A DNA stretch of 64,000 nucleotides from CAZJFH01 sp964545205 (GTDB taxonomy: Bacteria; Pseudomonadota; Alphaproteobacteria; Rhodospirillales; Magnetospirillaceae), in NCBI GenBank assembly GCA_964545205.1, contig CAZJFH010000008.1, positions 29,214 through 93,213 on the forward strand, given 5' to 3'. Position 1 is the first letter of the stretch, and every line of letters starts with the position of its first letter. The notes beneath the pieces are model-generated. The model was not told where the DNA came from. It searched no databases and saw only the letters and a list, made by a program, of their open reading frames with translations. Shown piece by piece: positions 16,974 through 25,485 of this stretch. The translations under genes and the position numbers were made by a program.

Positions 16974-17405
16974 ATGTGTTCACTGAGAGTTTTTCCGAAA
17001 ATAATCGCAATAAGTTTTCTGCTAGTAGTGTCTGCCTGTGGAGATAATCCGGCCAGTGATTCTCTGGCGGAGTTGGAGTTGATTTATATAAATTCTGGTA
17101 TTTATGATCCTGTCGCCTGTGACAAAGAAGAAGTGGAGGGCGATTGGTTCATTTTCTGTCATGCTGTTGGAAGCGGCCAGGGTGGGCTTTTCCGTGTTGA
17201 TTCAAGTGCCAGTGAGGAAAAGCGACAGGTTTTGCAAACAGTGAACGGAAAGGCCCGGCAACACCTTGGAGCTGCCGGTATTGACCTGCAGTGCGGTGAT
17301 GGCAGCCAGCCACAGGCTGTTCCCGCCAAGCTGGTTGACGGCGTAATAGTATTTGCCTGCTCAAATGGAACGCACGATATCCCTAGCATTTTGAAAATGT
17401 TTTGA
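16974..17405 (+). CDS. Small lipoprotein, island cargo
   Basis: A 143-residue predicted lipoprotein. The signal sequence ends in the lipobox VVSAC (lipidated Cys22), followed by GDN. Asp as the second mature-side residue after Cys-Gly does not clearly decide inner or outer membrane. The mature part is soluble with five further Cys, possibly forming disulfides (VACDKEE, FIFCHAV, DLQCGDG, VFACSNG). The ATG at 16974 is chosen for AGGAGG nine bases upstream. Base composition is clearly poorer in G/C than the chromosome, marking foreign origin. Family not recognised. Confidence 0.65.
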   Translation: MCSLRVFPKIIAISFLLVVSACGDNPASDSLAELELIYINSGIYDPVACDKEEVEGDWFIFCHAVGSGQGGLFRVDSSASEEKRQVLQTVNGKARQHLGAAGIDLQCGDGSQPQAVPAKLVDGVIVFACSNGTHDIPSILKMF

Positions 17406-17432
17406 GCTTTCGACATTCAGGGGAGGGGAGAT

Positions 17433-17972
17433 ATGCCGTCGCATGACGAAGTAATGGAACAGATCAAGTCCCTGGACTCAGCCTCTCAGTTTCTTGGGAA
17501 GAAGGAAATAAAGGAGCTTCCTTCGATTCTATGGCATGACGAGGTTATAAAGGAGGTGGCTCAGGGGATGTACGACAACTCCATGGGCCTCATTGTTGCG
17601 ACGGACCGGCGAGTTATATTTGTCGACAAGGGATTTTTCGGCGGCCTCAAGGTTGAGGATTTTGCATACGACAAGATTAGCTCGATCCAGTATGAAACCG
17701 GGATTCTCACGGGGTCGATTACCATTTTCACGTCCTCGAACAAGGCCAAGATAACGCAGGTCGAAAAGGACCGGGTCCGAAACCTCGCCGAAGCGGTACG
17801 GCACCGTATCAGCGGAAACCAGCCGGCACAGGTCCCGCAGTCTCAAGCCGCCCCGGCGGCCGACGGAGGCGACCGGATCGCGGCGTTGGAACGCCTCGCA
17901 AAACTCAAGGAACAGGGCATCCTTGACGACGCGGAGTTCAAGGCGGAGAAGGCCAAGATCCTCGGCTCTTAA
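17433..17972 (+). CDS. PH-like domain protein with C-terminal SHOCT motif
   Basis: A 179-residue cytosolic protein. Residues ~30-125 look like a bacterial pleckstrin-homology-like (YokE/bPH) domain: GLIVATDRRVIFVDKGFFGG, then FAYDKISSIQYETGILTGSI. After a Pro/Ala/Gln linker, residues ~145-178 form a SHOCT motif (LERLAKLKEQGILDDAEFKA), a short helical hairpin common at C-termini in mobile elements and phages. GGGGAGGGGAG precedes the ATG. The combination is frequent in defence or element cargo, but function is unknown. Confidence 0.72.
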   Translation: MPSHDEVMEQIKSLDSASQFLGKKEIKELPSILWHDEVIKEVAQGMYDNSMGLIVATDRRVIFVDKGFFGGLKVEDFAYDKISSIQYETGILTGSITIFTSSNKAKITQVEKDRVRNLAEAVRHRISGNQPAQVPQSQAAPAADGGDRIAALERLAKLKEQGILDDAEFKAEKAKILGS

Positions 17973-18019
17973 CCTATTCCGCCCCTAGTCGCTTATGCTC
18001 ACTCGCAGGTAGGACCCCC

Positions 18020-18886
18020 ATGCAATCTGTAATCATCCTTCTGGCCTCGGTGGCGTTCCTGGTGTCGCTGGTCGCCGTCGTTCGACCCTTGCCCCGAATC
18101 GGCTTGCCTTCCCGGAAGCGTGCCGCAGGAGTGCTCGTTGCCTCGGTCATCGTGGCTGGCGTTGCCGCTCCGCCGACTGAGACCGAGGCGGAGCCCGCGG
18201 CTCAGAAGGTGGCGGCTGAACCGGCCGTTGCCCCTGAAGACAATCCCGCTCCCGCGCAGGAACCGGCCCGCGAGGTGCAGGTTGCCGAGGCTCCGAAACC
18301 TGCGGGGCTGTCCGATGATGCCAAGGAGATCGAGGCCCTCTACAACGAGCTTCAGGAGTTCAAGGACGACCCCGAGTTCCACGAGGTCGGCTTCGCGGTC
18401 TGCTGCCGGTTCAACGAGTGGAAGCGGAAGGTTGAGGATTTGCGTGACCGAACCGGCGTCGAGGTCCTTCAGGAAGTCGGCTTTGTGCCGGGCGACCTTC
18501 TGATGCTCGGGATGGACTACATGAGAAACAAGGGCCAGCCGACTTCATATTCGCGGGACATGGAAGCGACGATCGCGGCCGGACTGAAGCCTCAGCCCGA
18601 GCTTGGGCAAGGGCAGGGAGTAGTCGTGTCGGAAGACCGGGCATGCCGGAACCTTGACAGTTTCCGCCGATGGCAGGAGGCGATGCTTGCCGAGCGGTAC
18701 GCGGAGGCCAGCGAGGCGATCACGGGTCCGGACTGCCCACGGCTGTACCCAAAGATGGTGGTCACTGGTCCTATGGCGACCGAGAAAGTCCGGTGGGGCA
18801 GTGACTCGGTCCGGACCTACCACCAGGTGAAGACCGAAGACGGCGTAACGCTGTGGGTCGGTGACGGACACGTGGAGTTTCAGTAG
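18020..18886 (+). CDS. Membrane-anchored hypothetical protein
   Basis: A 288-residue protein with two N-terminal hydrophobic segments (residues 3-22 and ~37-51) around a short basic loop. A Pro/Ala/Glu-rich linker (~52-95) and a soluble C-terminal domain with several Cys follow. The C-terminus ends in a beta-rich stretch, VKTEDGVTLWVGDGHVEFQ. Family not recognised. Codon use is close to chromosomal, unlike the lipoprotein gene. It converges on the relaxase with three bases between stops. Confidence 0.55.
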   Translation: MQSVIILLASVAFLVSLVAVVRPLPRIGLPSRKRAAGVLVASVIVAGVAAPPTETEAEPAAQKVAAEPAVAPEDNPAPAQEPAREVQVAEAPKPAGLSDDAKEIEALYNELQEFKDDPEFHEVGFAVCCRFNEWKRKVEDLRDRTGVEVLQEVGFVPGDLLMLGMDYMRNKGQPTSYSRDMEATIAAGLKPQPELGQGQGVVVSEDRACRNLDSFRRWQEAMLAERYAEASEAITGPDCPRLYPKMVVTGPMATEKVRWGSDSVRTYHQVKTEDGVTLWVGDGHVEFQ

Positions 18887-18889
18887 CCG

Positions 18890-20695
18890 TCACATCGTCG
18901 GGGCTGGTGAGGCGGGTTCAGGGGTTGGATGCCGCCTCTTCGGCATGCGGACCTTTGCCGCCTGCAGCCGCTTTCGTTCTTTAAGCTCCTGCTGCTTCTG
19001 CTGCTCTTCGATCTGCTGTTTCCACTGTTGCCCAGCATCTAGCAGTGCCGGACGGTAGCCGGTTCTGGCGGCGGCAATGGCGGCTCTGTCGCCCGCTTCG
19101 ATCGCTTCCGCCGCGGCCGTCAGTTTCTTGGCACGGTCCAGGACCGCCGTATTGTCTCGCTTGTTGTCCATGGCTTCTCGGCGTGCGCTGGCGGCTTGAG
19201 ATATGCTGGCTTCATTCAGGGCGTCTCTGGCGCCGGAATGCTCTGCCTTGGCCGCATCAAGTTGAGCCTGTAGCCGGGTTGCCTGCTGGCGCCAACGGCG
19301 GGTGCGACCGGTGATTGCCGCGAGGAAGCCGACAGGCTTCGATGCTCGGTGTTTCTCAATGGCTTTCTCGGCGTCCACCATTTTCCAGAAGGCCACCTCG
19401 GAAGCCTTTTTGAGCGGGCGTAGACGCCCCTTGAGAACGGCGTTGGCATCCTCGGGTCTGCCGGCACGGGAAGCGGCTTGAGAGGCTTCCTGGCGGATCC
19501 GGTGGGCAAGATCAGCGGGGGGCTCGGTCAACCGCTGAGCATTGTCCAGAAGGGCTTTCAGCCGGTCACGTCGACCGGCCGCGGAAACGGCGGCATCCAA
19601 CCTCAACGACGCGATGCGGTGAGCATCTTCTCGATCTCTGACAGCCTCATGTCTAGGTGCCGCTGAGCCAGTAGCACTCGCTCCAGGAGTTCGATGATCT
19701 GTTCTGTCGGGCTCGGGCCCTGGCTGTCGCCGGGGTCGGTCAGCATGTCGATGATGGTCTTTGTCCTGGTGTCCGTTAGCGTGCCCACCTTCCAGATGAG
19801 TTCCCTGTCCGTGGACTTCTGGGGCTGGCTTTGCTGCTTTGTCGGGGCTGGCTTCCGGCTCGGCGTATGCGCTGGCAACTGGCTCATTCGTTTCCTCCAT
19901 CCTGCTGTTGGCTTCACGTTTCTTGACGCGGGCGAGGCGGTGCAGTGCCCCGACCTGCTGGCCCGCCTGGTCCATGACCAGCCAAGCCTTGTCGCCCTGC
20001 TGGACGGACAGCCCGGACTCCGCTAAGGCTGCCGAAAGTCCCTGTGGGCCGTCGCTTCGCTCCCATGCTCGGCGGACAGTGTCGCGCACTTGGGCAAGGT
20101 CAACGCCCTTCCTCTTGGCAGTCTGGTGTGCGTCAGTGGTGAACGCCGAGTTGGGAAGGTCGCCTTCCCCAAGGTGCCGAAGTGCAGCCGCCTCAGTGTG
20201 TTTCCCTTCCTGCTGCAGAGCATAAATGACCGCTCGGTTGTGCCGGCCTTGGGTCAGGGGGTGCCCGAACTCCAGTTCGGCAAGCCGGGCAACCTTCTCG
20301 TTCCTGGCGCAACTGTTTCGGCATGTCATGACCCTGCCGGTTCCGGGATCGACTTCTGACACGAGCATGTGCCAATGCCGTTCGTAGCCACAGCCCTTGC
20401 GTGGCTTCTGGTGCTCAACCATCAGCCAGGGACGGTCGCCGGTCTCATACTCGGCCCGCCACATGGCGGCGATTTGCTCCGCCTGCTCGCGGGTGGTGGC
20501 TTCCTCGGGACTGATCGTGACGTGCCGGATGCCGTAGGTCGCACCCACCGCCCGCGCGTCATCGACCATGCTCTTGAGGTCATCCGGCGAGCCATGAAGG
20601 ACTTCAATTGACTCGTTGTCGGCGCCAGCGAGCACGTGAGCACCGACCTTGCCGGAGCCGTCACATGCCCTGATGCGGGTCGCCTTGACGATCAT
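18890..20695 (-). CDS. Relaxase / mobilisation nuclease
   Basis: A 601-residue protein that would nick and lead plasmid-type DNA at oriT. The N-terminal relaxase domain (~1-150) contains YGIRHVTISPEEA (candidate Tyr/His motif) and the metal-binding H107-W-H109 in GYERHWHMLVSEVDP. NEKVARLAELEFGHPLTQGRHN follows. Residues ~155-260 form a helical DNA-binding region; the rest is a charged, coiled-coil tail with Gln/Lys-rich stretches. Its start overlaps the stop of the ribbon-helix-helix gene by four bases (ATGA), typical of MobC-MobA pairs. The exact MOB class was not determined. Confidence 0.8.
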   Translation of the reverse strand: MIVKATRIRACDGSGKVGAHVLAGADNESIEVLHGSPDDLKSMVDDARAVGATYGIRHVTISPEEATTREQAEQIAAMWRAEYETGDRPWLMVEHQKPRKGCGYERHWHMLVSEVDPGTGRVMTCRNSCARNEKVARLAELEFGHPLTQGRHNRAVIYALQQEGKHTEAAALRHLGEGDLPNSAFTTDAHQTAKRKGVDLAQVRDTVRRAWERSDGPQGLSAALAESGLSVQQGDKAWLVMDQAGQQVGALHRLARVKKREANSRMEETNEPVASAYAEPEASPDKAAKPAPEVHGQGTHLEGGHANGHQDKDHHRHADRPRRQPGPEPDRTDHRTPGASATGSAAPRHEAVRDREDAHRIASLRLDAAVSAAGRRDRLKALLDNAQRLTEPPADLAHRIRQEASQAASRAGRPEDANAVLKGRLRPLKKASEVAFWKMVDAEKAIEKHRASKPVGFLAAITGRTRRWRQQATRLQAQLDAAKAEHSGARDALNEASISQAASARREAMDNKRDNTAVLDRAKKLTAAAEAIEAGDRAAIAAARTGYRPALLDAGQQWKQQIEEQQKQQELKERKRLQAAKVRMPKRRHPTPEPASPAPTM

Positions 20696-21006
20696 TGACG
20701 GGCGTCCCTCAGTGCATCGGAGACAAGTCGCCGCATGTCCTCATAGGCTTCGAGTACCGCCTTGCCGTCGACCGGCCGGCCGTTGTGCATCGCCTCCGCC
20801 CACTGGTTGGCTGTCGACCCAAGGCGGTTGATCTCCTTTCGCAAGGCCGCGAGCTCCGCTACCGCCGTGGTGGTCTCGCCACGCCGACGCATGTTGGCCG
20901 ACTTGCGGATGTAGTCGGACAGGCTCTCGCCGCTATCCGCCGCGGCCTTCGCAAAGGTTGACTTCGCGGCGGTCGAAACACGGACCTTGATGAATGCGTC
21001 CCGCAT
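20692..21006 (-). CDS. MobC-like ribbon-helix-helix relaxosome protein
   Basis: A 104-residue protein. Residues 1-40 form a ribbon-helix-helix (MRDAFIKVRVSTAAKSTFAKAA, SGESLSDYIRKSA), and residues ~50-100 match the helical tail of MobC-type accessory proteins (ELAALRKEINRLGSTANQWA). These bind near oriT and help the relaxase. The ATG at 21006 is chosen over an upstream in-frame ATG because the fold starts there and GGGG/AGGAAGGGGC lies upstream. It is translationally coupled to the relaxase. Confidence 0.8.
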   Translation of the reverse strand: MRDAFIKVRVSTAAKSTFAKAAADSGESLSDYIRKSANMRRRGETTTAVAELAALRKEINRLGSTANQWAEAMHNGRPVDGKAVLEAYEDMRRLVSDALRDARQ

Positions 21007-21180
21007 GTTTGCCCCTTCCTGTTTCCTGGTCCGGGGTTCCACAGGGGCGGTAGCCCCTTGGCCAGCTTGCCCCTGTGTCCAAGCCCGAAGGGCGTCACCG
21101 CGAAGCAGTGTGGACACAGGAGGCATGGCTGGCTTCCCCAGTTACTGAAGGGAATTAGAGGAGGCTATTTTGCAAGAGAC
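21007..21180. other. Candidate oriT region
   Basis: Non-coding DNA just upstream of the mobC-relaxase pair, where oriT usually lies. It has a hairpin AGGGGC-ggta-GCCCCT (21043-21058) and a perfect 10-bp inverted repeat CCTGTGTCCA (21072-21081) / TGGACACAGG (21111-21120). No nic site can be named. Confidence 0.4.
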
Positions 21181-21270
21181 AAATCAGAACTAATTACCGA
21201 GAAGTCACCGGTTGCAGAATCCTCGTATCGGGCCATTATGTTTAGTAGGTTTACATGGGGAGGGGCGACA

Positions 21271-21651
21271 GTGACTACTTCTATGAAAGATCTGGAATTG
21301 CTTGAGGCGGAAGCATGCGTTCTTCTTAATGCGGAAGTTCCGGCTCCCGTAAAGCGGCGTATGCTCCGGGACTTGCTGATGCGATATGACGAGGTTCGGC
21401 GGGAACTGCAGGCTGCTGCTTGGGAGTATCAGCGGAGGCTTCGTAAGCGGCGGCGGCTTTCGAAGGCCGGCAGTTCGCTCATGGCCGAAGTTCTCTCTGG
21501 GCTTCAACTCGGTTTGCTTGCAGCGATGCCACTGCCAATGGTGTGCCAGCTGGTGGACCTGGTTTTGCTGCCGGCATCTCCTGCGGCGGAGTCAGAAATA
21601 CGTATGAGAAGTGTGAAAAAGACTCCGCAGTCGCGGCCGGCCTTCCTTTGA
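21271..21651 (+). CDS. Hypothetical island protein
   Basis: A 126-residue protein. The N-terminal two-thirds is helical and very basic (YQRRLRKRRRLSKAG near residue 70); a hydrophobic stretch follows (LQLGLLAAMPLPMVCQLVDLVLLP), perhaps one membrane helix. The GTG at 21271 is chosen because GGGGAGGGG lies seven bases upstream; an ATG at 21238 lacks such a site. It diverges from the mobilisation genes. Not recognised. Confidence 0.45.
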   Translation: MTTSMKDLELLEAEACVLLNAEVPAPVKRRMLRDLLMRYDEVRRELQAAAWEYQRRLRKRRRLSKAGSSLMAEVLSGLQLGLLAAMPLPMVCQLVDLVLLPASPAAESEIRMRSVKKTPQSRPAFL

Positions 21652-21666
21652 GCCTGAGCCCGGAGC

Positions 21667-21694
21667 AAAAAAATGACCGCCTGAAGCGGTCATT
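21667..21694 (-). terminator. Terminator for the minus-strand rep operon
   Basis: On the minus strand, AATGACCGC / GCGGTCATT form a 9-bp stem with a 5-base loop followed by a run of T. It lies downstream of the small acidic gene. On the plus strand it could also end the 126-residue gene, but without a T tract. Confidence 0.65.
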
Positions 21695-21883
21695 AAGGTT
21701 CCGATGCTGAGGTGCCTTCCTCGTCGCCGTCGCCCATCGCAGAACCCGGCAGAGACGCCAGCCAGGTTCCCGCAAGTCGGCCCGTGGGCCCCTGCGGAGC
21801 AGGTTGACTTGCGGGGTTCTGGATGGCGGCTCAGGGTTCGTTGGCGATGGGCAGAGGCGGCGGGGGAGGCTCTTGGAGCTTCC

Positions 21884-22234
21884 CTATTCGTCATCCCCTA
21901 CGATGCGGAGCCGGGGCTTCGCCGGGGTCGCCTGCTGTTGCTGGGCATGGCTGTGTTTCATGTGCTCGATGGCCTCTTCGGCAATCATCTCATTGTGCTC
22001 GGTGTCGGCGGGGTCGAAGGGCTCTTCTTCCTCCCACCGCTCATGGAACCAATCCATCACGCCTTCGGCTTCCTCGTCGGCTAGCTCCTGGGGCAGACCG
22101 TGAAGTCGGGCCTCTTCCCGAAGTGCCGCTTGCAGGCGGTCGAACGCTACCTGCCACTCTTCGCCGTCGTTGACGACACGAATCGCCTCGCCGATGGCGG
22201 CCGCCGTTTCTGGTAGTGGTTCAAGCTCGTCCAT
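21884..22234 (-). CDS. Small acidic hypothetical protein, downstream of rep
   Basis: A 116-residue, strongly acidic, mostly helical protein (MDELEPLPETAAAIGEAIR at the start; WFHERWEEEEPFDPADTEHN centrally; HAQQQQA near the end). The ATG at 22234 follows GGGAGA. It lies 75 bases after the rep stop on the same strand and before a terminator, so it is likely in the rep transcript. Function unknown; an accessory role in replication or a DNA-mimic-like role is speculative. Confidence 0.55.
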   Translation of the reverse strand: MDELEPLPETAAAIGEAIRVVNDGEEWQVAFDRLQAALREEARLHGLPQELADEEAEGVMDWFHERWEEEEPFDPADTEHNEMIAEEAIEHMKHSHAQQQQATPAKPRLRIVGDDE

Positions 22235-22309
22235 TTGAAATTCTCCCGCAGAGTGTAGGGTCATCTGCCTACAGGAGGTTCCCGCCGAAGGCCAGCCCGA
22301 ATGGCACCT

Positions 22310-23989
22310 TTACTGTAGGAGCCATGGGGGCAGACCCTCCGCCGCGTCGGGGCTGGACGCCCCTCCCGCCCCCCGGCTGGGTCTGCCTTCTTTCGTTCCT
22401 TCATCCCTAGCCTGACCCTGCTCCTTAATCGATCGATGAGCCGATCGATCTTCGCAGGGTCTTTTAGAGGCCGGCTCTACTGTGCAGTCTCCGTGTAGGG
22501 TGGAGTGGGTTCCAGGTTGTAGTGAGGAAGAATCCGCCGTAGAAAAGGCTTCCTTTTTATCTATACACCATACGGCACTTTGTTGGCACGTCAACACAAC
22601 GTCGTTCCATATACGCTTGATTACTCTTGTTGATACGCCGGATTCCAGCGACACGTCTTTCTGACTCGGCCAGTTGCTTGACTGCATGAGCTTGCGGTAA
22701 GCGGCCTCCACAGCTTGGCGGGTGCTGTCCCGACGTCGGTCATGGACATCGCGGGCACCAGCCGCCTGGCGTCCGGCGAGGTCCATTCCCTCGATCTGGT
22801 CCATGATGCGTCCGCGTTGGGGCCGCGGCTTCTGCTTCGCGTTGGGCTTCCAGGCGGTCCATATCCAAGCGGCAACGCGATAAGCCACTGCCTTGGCTTG
22901 CCGCTCCTCCTTGCGGTTGCCGCTGATCGCGATGGCGTGCGATATGGCGGCAATCTGGAACTCGTCCAAAGTGGCGCCAGCCGCTTTGAACTCCGGGACA
23001 TTCTCGAATGCCCACGCCTGCATCATCGCGAAGAACTGGTTGCTCGGGGTCGACCGGCCGTCGATCTCGATGTCGGGTCCCGTCTTGCGGATGCGCTGAC
23101 GGATGGTGTGCGGGGTCGCCTGCATGTCTATGGAGACTGCAATCTGCTCCATCTGGTACGGCTCTTCTGCAACGATCCGGGTATCCCACAGGGGCGACAG
23201 CGGGTTCTTCATCTTGAGGGAGTTGGTCAGTCCACCGAGATCAGCCCCAATGTCGGCCAGGGCCAATGTCAACCCGGTCAGGAGCTTCCTGAACTTCAGC
23301 TTCGGGGCCAGCCGGGCGTTATCGGTCCAGCAGACAGAATTCTCGATGATCCATATCAGGTGAGGCCGGAGCCACTGGCATTCGGCGTTTTCGTACCCGA
23401 CGATAATGTTGGGCATCGCCACGGCCGCAGGGTCACCGGCATGCTCATAAAGACATGACCAAATTGCCATGCGTAGCTCATCAGTAGAGTTCCATATCGA
23501 GTCGAGTTCGACTCGTATAATGGCTCTCATATCTCCATTAACTGGGACGTATGCGTCATCCAGGGACAGAAGTTTTGATCGGGATGGGACCACAACATCC
23601 TTCTCCCACCCGCTTGAGAGCTTGTGCTTCCGGTGAACCTTGGAGACGAACATCTTGAGGATCGGATGCTCGTCGGACTTCAGGCCTTCATACGTGAAGG
23701 CCGGCCGGCGGTAGTCCCCCGAGAAGCAGCCACCATGCCACCGGAAACCTTTATCCATCCGCTCCCGGACAAGCTCCTGGGTCTCCTGGTGCCGGAAGAT
23801 GAAGTCTTTCTGATCGACCGGCTTATGCTTGCCTGCGGCCTTCGCCCGCCTCTGCTGACGCTGCCGCCGGCGGCGGTCGGCGTTGATGTGGCGGTGCTCG
23901 TCATACTCAGTGAGGAAGCGATCAGCCCACGACTTTGAAGAAATGGGCTTGCCGGAGTCTAATTCTGAATGTATAGAAGGAATATGCAT
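22310..23989 (-). CDS. Plasmid-type replication initiator (replicase/primase-like)
   Basis: A 559-residue protein. The central part (residues ~130-400) resembles the plasmid Replicase family (ColE2-type Rep with primase activity): MPNIIVGYENAECQWLRPHL, then LTNSLKMKNPLSPLWDTRIV. A helical segment (~375-410) and a helix-turn-helix-like stretch near residue 460-490 (NWPSQKDVSLESGVSTRVIK) follow, then a disordered tail. Such proteins start replication of small plasmids. AGGGGGA precedes the ATG but is paired within a leader hairpin. Family assignment is by recall of motif context, so moderate. Confidence 0.6.
   Translation of the reverse strand: MHIPSIHSELDSGKPISSKSWADRFLTEYDEHRHINADRRRRQRQQRRAKAAGKHKPVDQKDFIFRHQETQELVRERMDKGFRWHGGCFSGDYRRPAFTYEGLKSDEHPILKMFVSKVHRKHKLSSGWEKDVVVPSRSKLLSLDDAYVPVNGDMRAIIRVELDSIWNSTDELRMAIWSCLYEHAGDPAAVAMPNIIVGYENAECQWLRPHLIWIIENSVCWTDNARLAPKLKFRKLLTGLTLALADIGADLGGLTNSLKMKNPLSPLWDTRIVAEEPYQMEQIAVSIDMQATPHTIRQRIRKTGPDIEIDGRSTPSNQFFAMMQAWAFENVPEFKAAGATLDEFQIAAISHAIAISGNRKEERQAKAVAYRVAAWIWTAWKPNAKQKPRPQRGRIMDQIEGMDLAGRQAAGARDVHDRRRDSTRQAVEAAYRKLMQSSNWPSQKDVSLESGVSTRVIKRIWNDVVLTCQQSAVWCIDKKEAFSTADSSSLQPGTHSTLHGDCTVEPASKRPCEDRSAHRSIKEQGQARDEGTKEGRPSRGAGGASSPDAAEGLPPWLLQ
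23949..23977 (+). promoter_or_regulatory. Candidate promoter for antisense RNA over the rep leader
   Basis: TTGCCG at 23949-23954 and TATAGA at 23972-23977 are separated by 17 bases. Each matches four of six sigma-70 consensus positions. Transcription would begin near 23984, opposite the rep start codon. Confidence 0.35.
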
Positions 23990-24056
23990 AACGAATCCCC
24001 CTGAAGTTCCGTTTGGTCTGGACAGCCAACATCGAACTCCAGGGGTTTTCTTTTTT
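23984..24056 (+). ncRNA. Putative antisense RNA controlling rep
   Basis: A predicted RNA of about 73 bases, antisense to the rep start codon and leader. It runs from the candidate promoter to a long hairpin (CCCCTGaAGTTC at 23998-24009 with GAACTcCAGGGG at 24034-24045, with an inner TTTGG/CCAAC stem) followed by TTTTCTTTTTT. That is a good intrinsic terminator on this strand, where no protein gene needs one. ColE2-type plasmids use such an antisense RNA to limit Rep synthesis; application here is inference. Confidence 0.4.
23998..24045 (-). promoter_or_regulatory. rep mRNA leader hairpin hiding the ribosome site
   Basis: In the rep mRNA the 12-position stem (one mismatch) pairs the CAGGGG of the ribosome binding site AGGGGGA with an upstream CCCCTG. 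The site would be closed unless the leader is unfolded, giving translational control together with the antisense RNA. Confidence 0.45.
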
Positions 24057-24151
24057 CAAGCAACTCTCATTTCATGGGCGGATACTTTGTTGACAACGCC
24101 AGTGCGTGGCAGGTGATAATTTTTTTGCATGCACTGCGATACAGGAATGTT

Positions 24152-25471
24152 TCACCGCAGGAAGCCGGGCAGAGCTTCGGGGTGCCCCTCCGGGCGTTGG
24201 GCTTCGATCTGCTCCACGACGAACGCCTCCCAAGTCCGCATGAGGGGCCACTTGAAATGGGTTCCGTCGTGGAGGGCGTAGTGCTCGGCGGTCACGTCGC
24301 CGGCCAAGCCTTCGGCATGGTCCAGGATCGCCTTCGAGTCTGATCGCTTGAAGCCAAGCAACGCTTCACCGTGGGTTCCGAAAGCCCGCCTGGCGTCGTG
24401 GGGCCGCATGGGAACACCGATTTCCGCGAGAGCATCATTGATTGTCTTGGCGCTCATGTGTGCATTGCCGGCATCGCCTTTCCGACGCAGCCGAAGCTGT
24501 GGAAACAGCCAGGGGCTATCAGCTCTCCCGAGGGCCATAGCTTTCTTAACGATGCTCCACGTCAGTGACGGCAACGGCAGGGTGTGCTTCCGATCAGACT
24601 TCATGTGTGCGGACGGGATGTTCCAGAGGGCAGCATTCTGCATTTCCTCGAACTGATCTTTGGTGGCCGATACGATTGTTTCCCTTCGTTGTGCCGTCAG
24701 TACTGTCAGCATGACGGCTAGACGTGCGGCCGGACTCACGGCCGCTGTGTCCAATAGCCAAGGCATGCTGCCGATTTCAACAAGGCCAGGGACGTGCAGG
24801 CTATTCGGGGACTTCTTAACGGAAATGGGCTTCACAGAATTAGCTGGAGACTCCTCAAATCCAGAGTCTCCTCGTTGAGAAAGCCAGTTCATGAAAACCT
24901 TCACGACTCTCAATGTATGAGTCGCTTGTACCTTGGCCCCTCTTGCATAAATCGAGTCCTGTAGTGCCGCAATGTCGCGACGTGTGATGGACTTTACAAG
25001 CCTGTCTTCCCAAGAGACCAAATCTCTGCCGCAGAGCGTCTTCCTGTAGTCGTCGTAGGTGGCTTTTCGCCGTTCGGCTTGAACGTATGTGAGGAACCGC
25101 TCTCGGGCCTCGGCCCACGTCCAGCCGTCCCGCTGTTCGTCGAAGTGCCGCTCGATCTGCCCGCCCAGTGCCTTTTCCTGTAGCCATTCCCTCGGGTCAA
25201 TGCCCCGTCTGAGAAGGGCTTTCGCCTGATGCGTTCGCTCCCGCATCTCGTTGGGATCGTCATCGGGCCGAACCGGCGCCACTGTCCATGTCGATTGCTT
25301 TCCGCCGAGCCGGTCTCGGAGGGACCAGGACGCCGACCGGGCCCGCACACGCAGGCTCAGTCCGGAGCACTTGTCGTCTCCAATCTCGTATGGACCGATC
25401 TCCTTCTTGGTGATTGCTGAGAGTGCCGTAGTGATATCTCGGCGTGTGATCGTAGCTGTCTTGCGTCCCAT
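24152..25471 (-). CDS. Tyrosine recombinase integrase
   Basis: A 439-residue site-specific recombinase of the P4-like/DUF4102-related type that integrates into tRNA genes. Residues 1-100 form the N-terminal arm-binding region (LSLRVRARSASWSLRDR), ~115-205 the SAM-like core-binding domain, and ~235-415 the catalytic domain. Catalytic residues seen are Arg262/263 (TAQRRETIV), H358-D-A-R361, H385 (LDHAEG) and nucleophile Y398 (TAEHYALHD). It lies ~200 bases inside attR and is transcribed inward. No excisionase gene was identified. Confidence 0.93.
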   Translation of the reverse strand: MGRKTATITRRDITTALSAITKKEIGPYEIGDDKCSGLSLRVRARSASWSLRDRLGGKQSTWTVAPVRPDDDPNEMRERTHQAKALLRRGIDPREWLQEKALGGQIERHFDEQRDGWTWAEARERFLTYVQAERRKATYDDYRKTLCGRDLVSWEDRLVKSITRRDIAALQDSIYARGAKVQATHTLRVVKVFMNWLSQRGDSGFEESPANSVKPISVKKSPNSLHVPGLVEIGSMPWLLDTAAVSPAARLAVMLTVLTAQRRETIVSATKDQFEEMQNAALWNIPSAHMKSDRKHTLPLPSLTWSIVKKAMALGRADSPWLFPQLRLRRKGDAGNAHMSAKTINDALAEIGVPMRPHDARRAFGTHGEALLGFKRSDSKAILDHAEGLAGDVTAEHYALHDGTHFKWPLMRTWEAFVVEQIEAQRPEGHPEALPGFLR

Positions 25472-25485
25472 ATTGGCCTCCGCGT

